From Hydrogenobaculum sp. 3684 (lineage in GTDB: Bacteria; Aquificota; Aquificia; Aquificales; Aquificaceae), in the NCBI RefSeq assembly GCF_000213785.1, contig NC_015557.1:558001-622000 (forward strand): a stretch of DNA of 64,000 nt, given 5' to 3'. Of the stretch, positions 34,175 through 41,739 are shown one piece after another. Made by a program: the position numbers and the translations under genes. The notes under the pieces were generated by a model that saw only the letters and a program-made list of their open reading frames with translations, did not search any database and was not told where the DNA came from. Within the stretch, counting starts at the first letter, position 1, and every line of letters begins with the position of its first letter.

Positions 34175-34314
34175 TATAAGTTCAATATATCGTGAACACA
34201 TAAACCTTGCTTATAAAACGTGGCATGCTCGTCATATGATAAGTATTTGTTAAAAAGATAGGTATCTGAAAAGTGGTAAACCACTCTGCATTCATAGTCT
34301 ATCTGAACTTATAC
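34175..34314. mobile_element. MITE-like 140-bp element between array and cas6
   Basis: The left end TATAAGTTCAATATAT (34175 onward, with CGTGAACACATAAACC) and the right end, read on the minus strand from 34314, GTATAAGTTCAGATAG, share the TATAAGTTCA-n-TGAA core in inverted orientation. The interior has no gene but contains an inverted copy of the 18-bp dispersed repeat (34215-34232). It looks like a non-autonomous element or two IS ends left after deletion. It separates the array leader from the cas promoter. Confidence 0.6.
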
Positions 34315-34321
34315 ATACTGT

Positions 34322-34351
34322 TTGATTAGCTTTTATGGTTTTTATTATAGT
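34322..34351 (+). promoter_or_regulatory. Candidate promoter of the cas operon
   Basis: TTGATT (34322-34327) and TATAGT (34346-34351) are separated by 18 bases and lie about 45 bases before the cas6 start, downstream of the MITE-like element. GGGGGA at 34384-34389 is the likely ribosome binding site. Confidence 0.45.
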
Positions 34352-34398
34352 CAAATAAATTATTCACGTTACTATTAGTAAAATGGGGGATCTATAAA

Positions 34399-35196
34399 AT
34401 GAGGGTAAGAATAGTGCTTAAAACAGATGAAATGCCACTTTTATATAGGCATAGGATTATATCTTTAATTAAAGAGGCACTTATGAGGTCCGATAAGGAT
34501 TATAAGGAATTTTTGTACGATGGTAAGATAACAAAACCCTTTACCTTTAGCTTGATGTTTCCTAGAACAAAAGAATTTGTAAATAAAAAGGTTATTATAA
34601 ATAGAAATTTTGAAATAGAGGATAAAGTAGCTTTAATAAAGGATGGGTTTGTAAGCCTTTTTATATCTTCATCAGATTATAGGTTTATGATATCTCTTTT
34701 TACCGGATTAAAAAAGATAGGGAGTTTTGATTTTAGCTATGGTGATTGCATGCTCGTTGATGGGAAATCTATTAATCTTGAAGTAAAATCTATTAGCGTA
34801 TTAAATGAAAAAGTGATAAATAATAACTTTGCTGTGTTTAAAACAATGTCTCCAATAGTTTTAGAAGACAAGGATGATAAACCTATAATATTTTTAGATG
34901 ATAATTTTGAAAAAGAGTTAAATGAAATAATGGATAGAATATTAAGAAGTCAAATTATCAGAGGTTTTGGTCTTAAAAGGCATTTGGAGTTTGAACCTAT
35001 AAAAATGTCGAAACAGGTTATAAAGCATACCCTGAAAGATTTTAGGGAAAAAACAGGAAAACCTATAATGTATATAACTGGAAATACTGGAATTTTTAAG
35101 CTTTCAGGAGATGCTGAGGACTTGAATATGCTATATAAAATAGGTATAGGCAATAGAACAGGCCAAGGCTTTGGAATGTTGGAGATCTTGAAATGA
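34399..35196 (+). CDS. cas6: CRISPR repeat endoribonuclease Cas6
   Basis: Cas6 cuts the pre-crRNA within each repeat, leaving the 8-nt 5' handle. The 265-residue protein has the two ferredoxin-like (RAMP) folds expected. The C-terminal glycine-rich loop GIGNRTGQGFGML matches the Cas6 pattern G-x-G-x-x-x-x-x-G-(F/L)-G. A candidate general-base histidine occurs at about residue 30 (LLYRHR). The first ATG at 34399 has GGGGGA upstream. It opens the cas operon and overlaps cas8 by 4 bases. Gene order cas6-cst1-cst2-cas5-cas3-cas4 is the Tneap-type I-B order. Confidence 0.9.
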   Translation: MRVRIVLKTDEMPLLYRHRIISLIKEALMRSDKDYKEFLYDGKITKPFTFSLMFPRTKEFVNKKVIINRNFEIEDKVALIKDGFVSLFISSSDYRFMISLFTGLKKIGSFDFSYGDCMLVDGKSINLEVKSISVLNEKVINNNFAVFKTMSPIVLEDKDDKPIIFLDDNFEKELNEIMDRILRSQIIRGFGLKRHLEFEPIKMSKQVIKHTLKDFREKTGKPIMYITGNTGIFKLSGDAEDLNMLYKIGIGNRTGQGFGMLEILK

Positions 35197-36860
35197 GGTA
35201 CTCGTTGATAGGTAGTTTTCAATACGATTTGGGAATATATGGTTTGAAAAAGATATTAGATTTTTTTGAAGAGCGCTATGCTACCGATGGCAATTTTTAT
35301 ATAGAATTAGATAAGGATCCTGAACAGATACTGGAACTAGTAATATTAAGACTTGTATATCTTAATGAACCAAAGTATTTCCTGGACAAAATAATTGACG
35401 AATTTTCTAAAAATAAAAATAAAAAGATTAAAGAAAAATTTGAAGAATCAAACGAATATATTGACGATAAACTAAGAAAATACAAAGAGAAGTTTGATAA
35501 ACTTATAAAGGAGCAAAAATCTCTGAAGAAGATCTTAGAAGAAGAAGATAATCTTTCTGATTTTATTTTTAATATTTTCCAAGAAGTGCTTGGTGAAAAA
35601 GTTGCTTATAGAAAAGAAGACATCAAGGATATATTGTATAGTAAGTCGGTACGTCTTTTAAACAATATAATTTTAAACTTTCAAGCTGATATGAGAGCCA
35701 AAGGTGAGAAAGTTCTAGAAAAAGCCCGTCAAAAGCTAAAACTAAGCGAAGATGCAGACAAAGAGCGCATTTGCTCTTTTTGTGGGCAAAAAGGGGCATT
35801 TAGTATAGCTAGGGATAGGTTTTTCTTTGCTCCTTCCCATTTTAATGCTTTCTGGGAAGATAACCCAAGTATATATGCGTGTCCTTATTGTATTGTTTGC
35901 AGCTTTGCTATTTTTGAGTCATTTACATTTTTGAATAGTAAAAACGCCATAGTAATTTATAAACCAAACTTAAAAGACTTAGAGCAACTTAACGATATTT
36001 TCTTAAAAAAGAGACTTGAGAAAAACAACATTGCTTTTGGGGATGTAGTTGAAAACATAATAGAATATGAGAAAATGAAATTAAAGAAAGATTTAATACC
36101 TGAAGAAATTCAGGTGATAGAATTTAACCTTGATAGTAAGAACCCTAGCATTGAGTTCTATATTCTAATGGACAAAACTATAGAGAATATTATTGCTATA
36201 GAACGACAGCTGAAAAATTTGTATGAAAATCACAGAGATGCCTTATATGGGTCAATAAAACAAGGTGACACAGAATATAAGATAGATTTATCAAAAGAAA
36301 TCATAAAATATATAAGTCAAAATCAAAAGCTTATATATTTAGTACAACGGTATTCAAGACTTGGAATAATGGCTGAGATATATAGACAAAAGGAGGATGA
36401 AAATCCACCAATTAAGGGGTTTTATATAAATGTGTTGCTTAAGATTTTGGAAATGCACTTTAAGTTGGAGGGTATCGGTATGAACTATTATGAAGTTTCT
36501 AAGGAGTTTGGGCAGTTGCTAAGAGGAAAAGTAAAGAAAAAAGTAACAAAAGTAAACGACGAGACTAAGCAGGAGAGTATAGACTGGAACACGTTTGGCA
36601 ACAGAATAATACAACTGTCAAACTCATTTTTAGATGCATCAAAAGGCAACTTTCAACAGTTTATGGAGACTTTATCTAGGGTGATAATAAGTTACGATGT
36701 AGATATTGACAACAGCTTGCTTAAGGTATTAGACAAAACTAACTATAAAGAGATAGCCACAACTATAGCCTTGAGTTTGCTTGTGAGAAAAGAAAAAGAC
36801 GAAAGAGTGAATAACTCTAATAACTCTAATGAAAGAGTGGTTGCTGAAACTACACTTTGA
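35193..36860 (+). CDS. cas8: Type I-B Cascade large subunit, Cas8/Cst1 (CXXC-CXXC type)
   Basis: The large Cascade subunit recognises the PAM and helps recruit Cas3. The 555-residue protein is a highly diverged member. It carries CSFC near residue 190 and CPYC near 228, which together give the CXXC-CXXC zinc motif of the Cst1 branch. A coiled, lysine-rich stretch occupies residues 85-120. The middle section RYSRLGIMAEIYRQK and a helical C-terminus follow. Assignment rests on the paired CXXC motifs and on position between cas6 and cas7. It is coupled to cas6 by ATGA overlap. Confidence 0.82.
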   Translation: MRYSLIGSFQYDLGIYGLKKILDFFEERYATDGNFYIELDKDPEQILELVILRLVYLNEPKYFLDKIIDEFSKNKNKKIKEKFEESNEYIDDKLRKYKEKFDKLIKEQKSLKKILEEEDNLSDFIFNIFQEVLGEKVAYRKEDIKDILYSKSVRLLNNIILNFQADMRAKGEKVLEKARQKLKLSEDADKERICSFCGQKGAFSIARDRFFFAPSHFNAFWEDNPSIYACPYCIVCSFAIFESFTFLNSKNAIVIYKPNLKDLEQLNDIFLKKRLEKNNIAFGDVVENIIEYEKMKLKKDLIPEEIQVIEFNLDSKNPSIEFYILMDKTIENIIAIERQLKNLYENHRDALYGSIKQGDTEYKIDLSKEIIKYISQNQKLIYLVQRYSRLGIMAEIYRQKEDENPPIKGFYINVLLKILEMHFKLEGIGMNYYEVSKEFGQLLRGKVKKKVTKVNDETKQESIDWNTFGNRIIQLSNSFLDASKGNFQQFMETLSRVIISYDVDIDNSLLKVLDKTNYKEIATTIALSLLVRKEKDERVNNSNNSNERVVAETTL

Positions 36861-36897
36861 AGATAGAGCAGTTTGTAATTTGATAGGAGGTTAAAAA

Positions 36898-37884
36898 ATG
36901 AAGCTAACAGGTGTTTTTGTGATTGAAACTGGTGTAGTGAACAGGGGAGATGGCATAGGCAATATTGCCACTGTTAAAAAGATAACGACTCCCGAGGGTA
37001 TAAAGGTTTTCTTCTCACCTGTATCTTACAAGAGGGCTCTTTGGAGATCTCTGCAACAAAATAAGCATTGGAAAGAACCAATGGTGTCTAGGGAAGGTGG
37101 TGTTGTTCAGAGAACGGGTACTGTGATAGACAGCGAGGAGTTTGATTTTGCAGGAACCATGATTGCAAAACCAAAGTACGAAAGAGAGTCTGTTTTGCTT
37201 ATAGATAATGGCATCTCTGTAAACAACTATTTTGGAGACATGGAGTTTATGACTAACGCAGCTATAGCAAATCTATATGGAGAGAATGAAACTAATATTA
37301 TAAACAAAGAAATTTTCTACGGTATTTACATAATGCCATTTGGTATAGAAGTGGATAGAATAGGAGTTCAAGAAATAAAAAATTTGGATACTGAAATAAA
37401 CGATTCAGATAGCGTTGAAGATAAGATAAAGAAAGTGTACGAAGCTTTTAAGAAAGTGGACAAAACTTTGAAGATTGATAATATTGATACTCGTATAAAA
37501 GAGTGGGTAAATATAGTAGAAAGCATAGAGTATGATAAAGGTAAAAAGGTTACTAAGATAGTTTTGACAAAAGAAGAAAGGAAAAGAAGGTTAAAAGATC
37601 TTTTGGAGGGTATGGGAGAGCTTAGTAGAAGGATGGAAGGCTCTGAGAGAAATTTAAGCCCATGTTTTTCAGTGTTTTCACTTGAATATGCGTCACCTAA
37701 GTATATGTTTTTGATAAAAGACTACATAAACAAAAAAATTTTAGAAGGCGGGTATTTGGATTTTAACGAACTAAAAGAAGAGCTTGAAAATCTTGCGAGA
37801 CAAGAACAAAAAACTCTAAAGATAGCGGATTATAAAAACTATAGGATTGTGGTAAACGAGATTGTAAAAGATATTTTTGGTTAG
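36898..37884 (+). CDS. cas7: Cascade backbone protein Cas7/Cst2/DevR
   Basis: Cas7 forms the helical backbone on the crRNA. The 328-residue protein starts MKLTGVFVIETGVVNRGDGI, the DevR/Cst2 opening in which a strand is followed by N-(R/V)-G-(E/D)-G. It continues with SPVSYKRALWRSLQ and the NAAIANLYG segment. The RAMP-fold core is followed by a helical C-terminus. ATAGGAGGTT lies ahead of the ATG. It is 37 bases after cas8 and 7 bases before the cas5 ATG. Length is usual for Cst2. Confidence 0.9.
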   Translation: MKLTGVFVIETGVVNRGDGIGNIATVKKITTPEGIKVFFSPVSYKRALWRSLQQNKHWKEPMVSREGGVVQRTGTVIDSEEFDFAGTMIAKPKYERESVLLIDNGISVNNYFGDMEFMTNAAIANLYGENETNIINKEIFYGIYIMPFGIEVDRIGVQEIKNLDTEINDSDSVEDKIKKVYEAFKKVDKTLKIDNIDTRIKEWVNIVESIEYDKGKKVTKIVLTKEERKRRLKDLLEGMGELSRRMEGSERNLSPCFSVFSLEYASPKYMFLIKDYINKKILEGGYLDFNELKEELENLARQEQKTLKIADYKNYRIVVNEIVKDIFG

Positions 37885-37891
37885 ACTAAAG

Positions 37892-38563
37892 ATGCTTAGG
37901 TTAGAAATACGTCAAGAGAGTGCACACTTTAGGATCCCTACTGTAGGTAATCCTTTTTTAAGCTATCCTTTGCCTCCTCCTTCAACAGTTTATGGTTTTC
38001 TAAGAGCTATTACAAACTATGAAAGTATAAATTTTGAAAATACAAAACTTTCTATTCAAGGAACTTACAAAGGTGTCTCTTTTGAAAAGGAAAGGCTTGT
38101 TTTGCGAACTAAAACTGAAACAAAAACAAATATAATACCAATACAAAAACTTCACCAATGCAGTTGGGTAGTGCATATCAAGTCTTCTGAAGAGTTTGAA
38201 AACAAGATAATAAACGCTCTTAAAAACACTTCAAGGATTTTAAGCCTTGGAAGAAGAGAAGATTTAATAATAGATTTTAACGCCTTTAGAGTTGAAGAAA
38301 AACCGCTTGATAAATCAAAGAAAATAGCACAAAAAACTACAAAAATTTATAAAGCATGGAATGAGAATGAAGATATAAAAGAAGGTAGTATCTTCAGGAT
38401 GGCTTTAGACACCATTGTAAATGAAAACAAGGAAATAATTGCTTATAAACAAATAAGTTTAATTTATATGGGTGTAAAAAATTTAATTCCATCTCAATTT
38501 TACGATAAGAAACAACATTCTAAGACCTACGATGGGGAATATTTGATCGAGTGGATAATTTAG
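37892..38563 (+). CDS. cas5: Cascade subunit Cas5 (Cas5t type)
   Basis: Cas5 caps the 5' handle of the crRNA. The product is about 223 residues from the ATG at 37892. An upstream TTG at 37877 would overlap cas7. The N-terminus LRLEIRQESAHFRIPTVG leads into PLPPPSTVYGFLRAITNY, the Cas5 signature (P-(P/S)-x-(S/T)-x-x-x-G-x-L-x-(A/R)). The following G-rich ILSLGRREDLI segment is also typical. The stop overlaps the cas3 GTG start by 13 bases. Confidence 0.9.
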   Translation: MLRLEIRQESAHFRIPTVGNPFLSYPLPPPSTVYGFLRAITNYESINFENTKLSIQGTYKGVSFEKERLVLRTKTETKTNIIPIQKLHQCSWVVHIKSSEEFENKIINALKNTSRILSLGRREDLIIDFNAFRVEEKPLDKSKKIAQKTTKIYKAWNENEDIKEGSIFRMALDTIVNENKEIIAYKQISLIYMGVKNLIPSQFYDKKQHSKTYDGEYLIEWII

Positions 38564-40842
38564 AAAATTCCTTGAAAGAACATCTCAAAAATTATTTTGC
38601 TAAAAGCGATAGGGAAACAACTTTAGAAAAACATATAAATGACTTACTTGATCAATTTAGGATATTTTTGGATAGATATCCAAATGTATTAAATGAAAGA
38701 GAGAAAATGTTGTTAGAAAAAGCTATTGAATATCATGATTATGGTAAGTTGAATAAACTATTTCAGGATAAAATGAAACAACCTACTCGACGCGACGATA
38801 TAGTACCGCATCAATTTTTGTCCCCTTTATTTTTGATATCCCGTGAAAATAAGTTAAGTGACAAAGACTTACTTATAATAGTATATTCTATTGTTAATCA
38901 CCACCAACGGGGACAAGATAAATATTTAGAAAAAATAGAGAATGGTGTAAATCGTTTATTTACGGAAATGGAGAGTTGTTTTTCAATGTTTTTTCAACAT
39001 ATAGGTTTTAAAGGATTATCTAAAGACACAAAAGAGCGATATAAAGATTGTCTTCACGAAATAGCGACAAACATAAAACCTATAGAAATCTTAAACAAAA
39101 TGCTTTATGAAGGTAATGAATTTATAAAAACTCTGATAAAAGTAAGCGGGCTTCTTATAAGAATAGATCATGCTGCATCTGGTGATGGTATGGAAATAGA
39201 GGAACCTTGTTTAGAGGGTGATAGAGAAGAGATATTCTTAAACTATCTTAAAAAACTTAAAAAAGATAACAATGTTTCACTAAAAAGATTTCAACAACGT
39301 TTTAAAGACTGTGAAAATACAGTTTTAGTAGCAGATACTGGGCTTGGGAAAACTGGTCTAGCTTTTCTCTGGTCAAGGAGAAAAATGTTTTATGTGCTGC
39401 CAAATAGAACTTCCACAAATGCAATGTATGAAACTTTTAAGCAAATAGCTGGAGAAGATAAGGTAGGACTTTTACACTCTACAAGTATGTTTTATATTTA
39501 TGAGAAAAGTAAAGAAGATGTGGATTATACAATACTTAGAGATCATGACAATACAAAGAATCTTTCAAAGCCTATTACAGTCAATACAGCGGATCAACTT
39601 TTTGAAGCGGTTTTTAAATACCCTACCTATGAGAAAATCTATGCTACTTTAAGCTATTCTGATGTAGTAATAGACGAAATTCAAGGTTTTGATCCTGCAC
39701 AAATTGTTCCAATTATAAAACAAATAAAAGAAACAACCAAGTTAGGCACCAGATATCTTATAATGACCGCAACGCTTCCTGGAATAGTCAAAGAAAAATT
39801 TGAAGAATTAGGCTTTAATGTGGTAGTAGACGATCCCGATACCATAGATAAAACAAAAAGGCATAAAGTATGTTTTGTAGAGAAAAGCATACTTTCGGAT
39901 ATTGAGAGTATTGTTAAAAAGGCTAAAGAGAATAAACACGTTTTAGTTATACTTAATACGGTAAGTGAAGCGCAAAATATTTATAAGAAGTTAAGAGATT
40001 CTTATGAGAATGTAAAGCTATTGCACAGCAGATTTATATGGAAAGACAGAATTGAAAGAGAGCAACAAATTCAAAAAGACTATAAACATAATGAAGGTGT
40101 AATATGGGTTACTACGCAGTTGGTAGAGGCGTCCCTTGATATAGATTTTGATGTGCTCTTTACCGAGATTGCACCGGCAGATAGCCTTATTCAAAGAATG
40201 GGAAGAGTACACAGGCACAAAAAACATGATTACTTGGGAGACTACAACGTTTATATTTATACAGAAGTTGATGAGAAGAAAACGTCTCGTATATATGAAA
40301 AAGTGTTAAGAGATAAAAGCATAGAGCTTATAAAAGAAAATTTAGACAAGGAAGATTATCTAAACTCCTATTCAAAAAGGAAAATAGTGGAAACTTTATA
40401 CTCAGAAGAGTTTTTGAAAAGAATAAATAGCAAATATCTTGAAAAATGGAAAAGGATTGAAGAAATCCTTAATTCTAAATGGGAAAATGTATTCAAGACA
40501 GCTCAAGAGATGTTTAGAGATATATTTACCGTTGAGGTTGTTCCATATATGTTTAAAGAAATTGTACAGGGATTGGAAAAAGATTATTATAATACAAAGA
40601 AAATAAATGATGAACAAAAAAGAAAGATAGAAAGAGTAGGTATCCTAAAACAAATTAACGATTACAAGGTTCCTATACCACTATATTGGTGGCTTTCACA
40701 GAATAAATCTAAATTCGAATATTATTCTAGATTAGGCATAAAAATATTGGGTAAGGAATTTGAATATGACTCTGACTTAGGCATAATAATAAATAAAGAG
40801 ACTTTGCAAAACTCCTATGTCGATGAGGATATTTTTATATGA
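38551..40842 (+). CDS. cas3: CRISPR effector nuclease-helicase Cas3
   Basis: Cas3 unwinds and degrades DNA marked by Cascade. The 763-residue protein fuses an N-terminal HD nuclease to a superfamily 2 helicase. HD motifs are AIEYHDYGK (near residue 65) and IVNHHQRG (near 113), with IRIDHAASGD near 207. Helicase motifs are ADTGLGKTG (motif I, near 265), VVIDEIQGFD (DEIQ form of motif II), MTATLPG (motif III), and TQLVEASLDIDFD with LIQRMGRVHRHK (motifs V-VI). All key residues appear present. It starts with GTG in an overlap with cas5, and it overlaps the cas4 fragment by 4 bases. Confidence 0.95.
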   Translation: MDNLENSLKEHLKNYFAKSDRETTLEKHINDLLDQFRIFLDRYPNVLNEREKMLLEKAIEYHDYGKLNKLFQDKMKQPTRRDDIVPHQFLSPLFLISRENKLSDKDLLIIVYSIVNHHQRGQDKYLEKIENGVNRLFTEMESCFSMFFQHIGFKGLSKDTKERYKDCLHEIATNIKPIEILNKMLYEGNEFIKTLIKVSGLLIRIDHAASGDGMEIEEPCLEGDREEIFLNYLKKLKKDNNVSLKRFQQRFKDCENTVLVADTGLGKTGLAFLWSRRKMFYVLPNRTSTNAMYETFKQIAGEDKVGLLHSTSMFYIYEKSKEDVDYTILRDHDNTKNLSKPITVNTADQLFEAVFKYPTYEKIYATLSYSDVVIDEIQGFDPAQIVPIIKQIKETTKLGTRYLIMTATLPGIVKEKFEELGFNVVVDDPDTIDKTKRHKVCFVEKSILSDIESIVKKAKENKHVLVILNTVSEAQNIYKKLRDSYENVKLLHSRFIWKDRIEREQQIQKDYKHNEGVIWVTTQLVEASLDIDFDVLFTEIAPADSLIQRMGRVHRHKKHDYLGDYNVYIYTEVDEKKTSRIYEKVLRDKSIELIKENLDKEDYLNSYSKRKIVETLYSEEFLKRINSKYLEKWKRIEEILNSKWENVFKTAQEMFRDIFTVEVVPYMFKEIVQGLEKDYYNTKKINDEQKRKIERVGILKQINDYKVPIPLYWWLSQNKSKFEYYSRLGIKILGKEFEYDSDLGIIINKETLQNSYVDEDIFI

Positions 40843-41054
40843 ATGATATTGATGCAATGAGTTTTGATTATGAAGGATTGAAAATATTTAGGCTAAACGG
40901 TACGAAGGTGAACTATTATATTATATGTAAGAGAAAGCTTTGGCTTTTTCATAGGGGACTGACTATGGAGAATGGTTACAACAAGGTTAAGCTCGGTCAA
41001 ATTCTTCAGAGACTTGTCAATAATTTTGTGTCTCATAACAAAATCTCCTGTTGA
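40839..41054 (+). pseudogene. cas4: Truncated cas4 (N-terminal fragment)
   Basis: Cas4 is a RecB-family iron-sulfur nuclease that trims prespacers during adaptation. The frame begins normally, coupled to cas3 by ATGA overlap. It reads LNGTKVNYYIICKRKLWLFH then RGLTMENGYNKVKLGQIL, which is the Cas4 N-terminus with the first cluster cysteine in ICKRKLWLF. At about codon 58 it runs into the left end of IS remnant copy B (41010) and stops after 71 residues. The nuclease core and the three C-terminal cysteines are absent. No cas1 or cas2 follows anywhere in the window. Confidence 0.88.
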
Positions 41055-41160
41055 ATATTTGTAAAACTTCATATGATAACCTTTTAAATGTAGAAACTGG
41101 TTTACTATACTTATTATTCTTTAAAATATCTCTCTGAACAAGGATATATTATTTCAAGAA

Positions 41161-41480
41161 TCTAAACAGAGCGATAACATCGCATTTTAATTCTAATAAA
41201 CAAAACAGTCGCTCAGAAACTATGAGAAATGCCTTTAGCACACTAGAGCGCTATAGGGGCGTGGCATACTTGTCGTGGGTTGATAAAAGAACAGGCACAC
41301 ACGATGTAAGAAATGCTACGCACACTATAATGGAAGTGAATTTATGGGAGAGTTTGACAAATACTTGCAAGAAATAGGGATAGAACAGAGCGCTATTAGC
41401 GCATTTCAGAGCCAAAGAACAGGACAAGTCTGCCACGGTTTCAAAGCCGCTCAGGAGATGTGAGAAATGCTAAAGCACGC
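41161..41480 (+). repeat. Cluster of hairpin repeat units inside IS remnant copy B
   Basis: Two complete hairpins, GCGATAACATCGC (41171-41183) and GCGCTATTAGCGC (41390-41402), are each followed by CATTT(T/C)A. Downstream come the shared pieces GAGAAATGC, GTAAGAAATGCTACGCACAC and GAGAAATGCTAAAGCACGC (41224, 41307 and 41462 regions). Matching hairpins elsewhere are GCGATAGAATCGC (30901) and GCGGTTGGACCGC (32654). The stem base pairs differ but remain complementary in each copy. Confidence 0.7.
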
Positions 41481-41511
41481 TTGCTATAGCTATCCAAGGA
41501 CCCTAAGACCT

Positions 41512-41529
41512 ACAAGTATGCCACGGTTT
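41512..41529 (+). repeat. 18-bp dispersed repeat, type copy
   Basis: ACAAGTATGCCACGGTTT. Other copies lie at 31013-31030, 32859-32876, 41424-41441, 41570-41587 and 41651-41668 on the plus strand. Inverted copies lie at 32679-32692, 34215-34232 and 41260-41273. In this copy it sits between AAGACCT and CATTATTCG, which are contiguous (AAGACCT-CATTGTTCG) in IS remnant copy A at 32812, so the unit looks inserted. Confidence 0.8.
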
Positions 41530-41702
41530 CATTATTCGTTAGGTTATAGAACGCCTGCTGGAGTAGCTTACAAGTATGCCACGGTTAATGGCAATGGTAT
41601 AAAGAATTCCGAGGTAGTCCCATGATAATGTGGTATAATTTTTTTGTGGGACAAGTATACCACGGTTTATATGTTCACGATGTAGTGAACTTATACAGTT
41701 AC

Positions 41703-41731
41703 TTGACAGATCATCAGTTTCGTAGTATAAT
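41703..41731 (+). promoter_or_regulatory. Consensus promoter of tnpB
   Basis: TTGACA (41703-41708) and TATAAT (41726-41731) are both perfect consensus boxes with a 17-base spacer. The expected transcription start is only 1-3 bases before the tnpB ATG (41740), so the mRNA would be practically leaderless. No ribosome binding site is visible. Confidence 0.8.
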
Positions 41732-41739
41732 AAGTATAA

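Larger units (their letters stand above)
41010..41696 (+). mobile_element. DDE-transposase IS remnant, copy B
   Basis: This is a direct-orientation near-copy of 32492-32980 with more material retained. 41329-41390 encodes YNGSEFMGEFDKYLQEIGIE, the rve-type D-N-G-(S/T)-E-F region with the catalytic Asp replaced. 41530-41560 preserves LGYRTPA-type sequence. The pieces are in different frames and separated by hairpin repeat units and 18-bp repeats. The right end (41664-41695) is an inverted match to 34175-34206 (29 of 32 positions). The insertion truncates cas4. Confidence 0.75.

Noticed and set aside
41251-41436. A 61-codon minus-strand open frame inside IS remnant copy B
   Set aside because: It reads through the hairpin repeat units and 18-bp repeats, with no ribosome binding site, and is best explained by those repeats.
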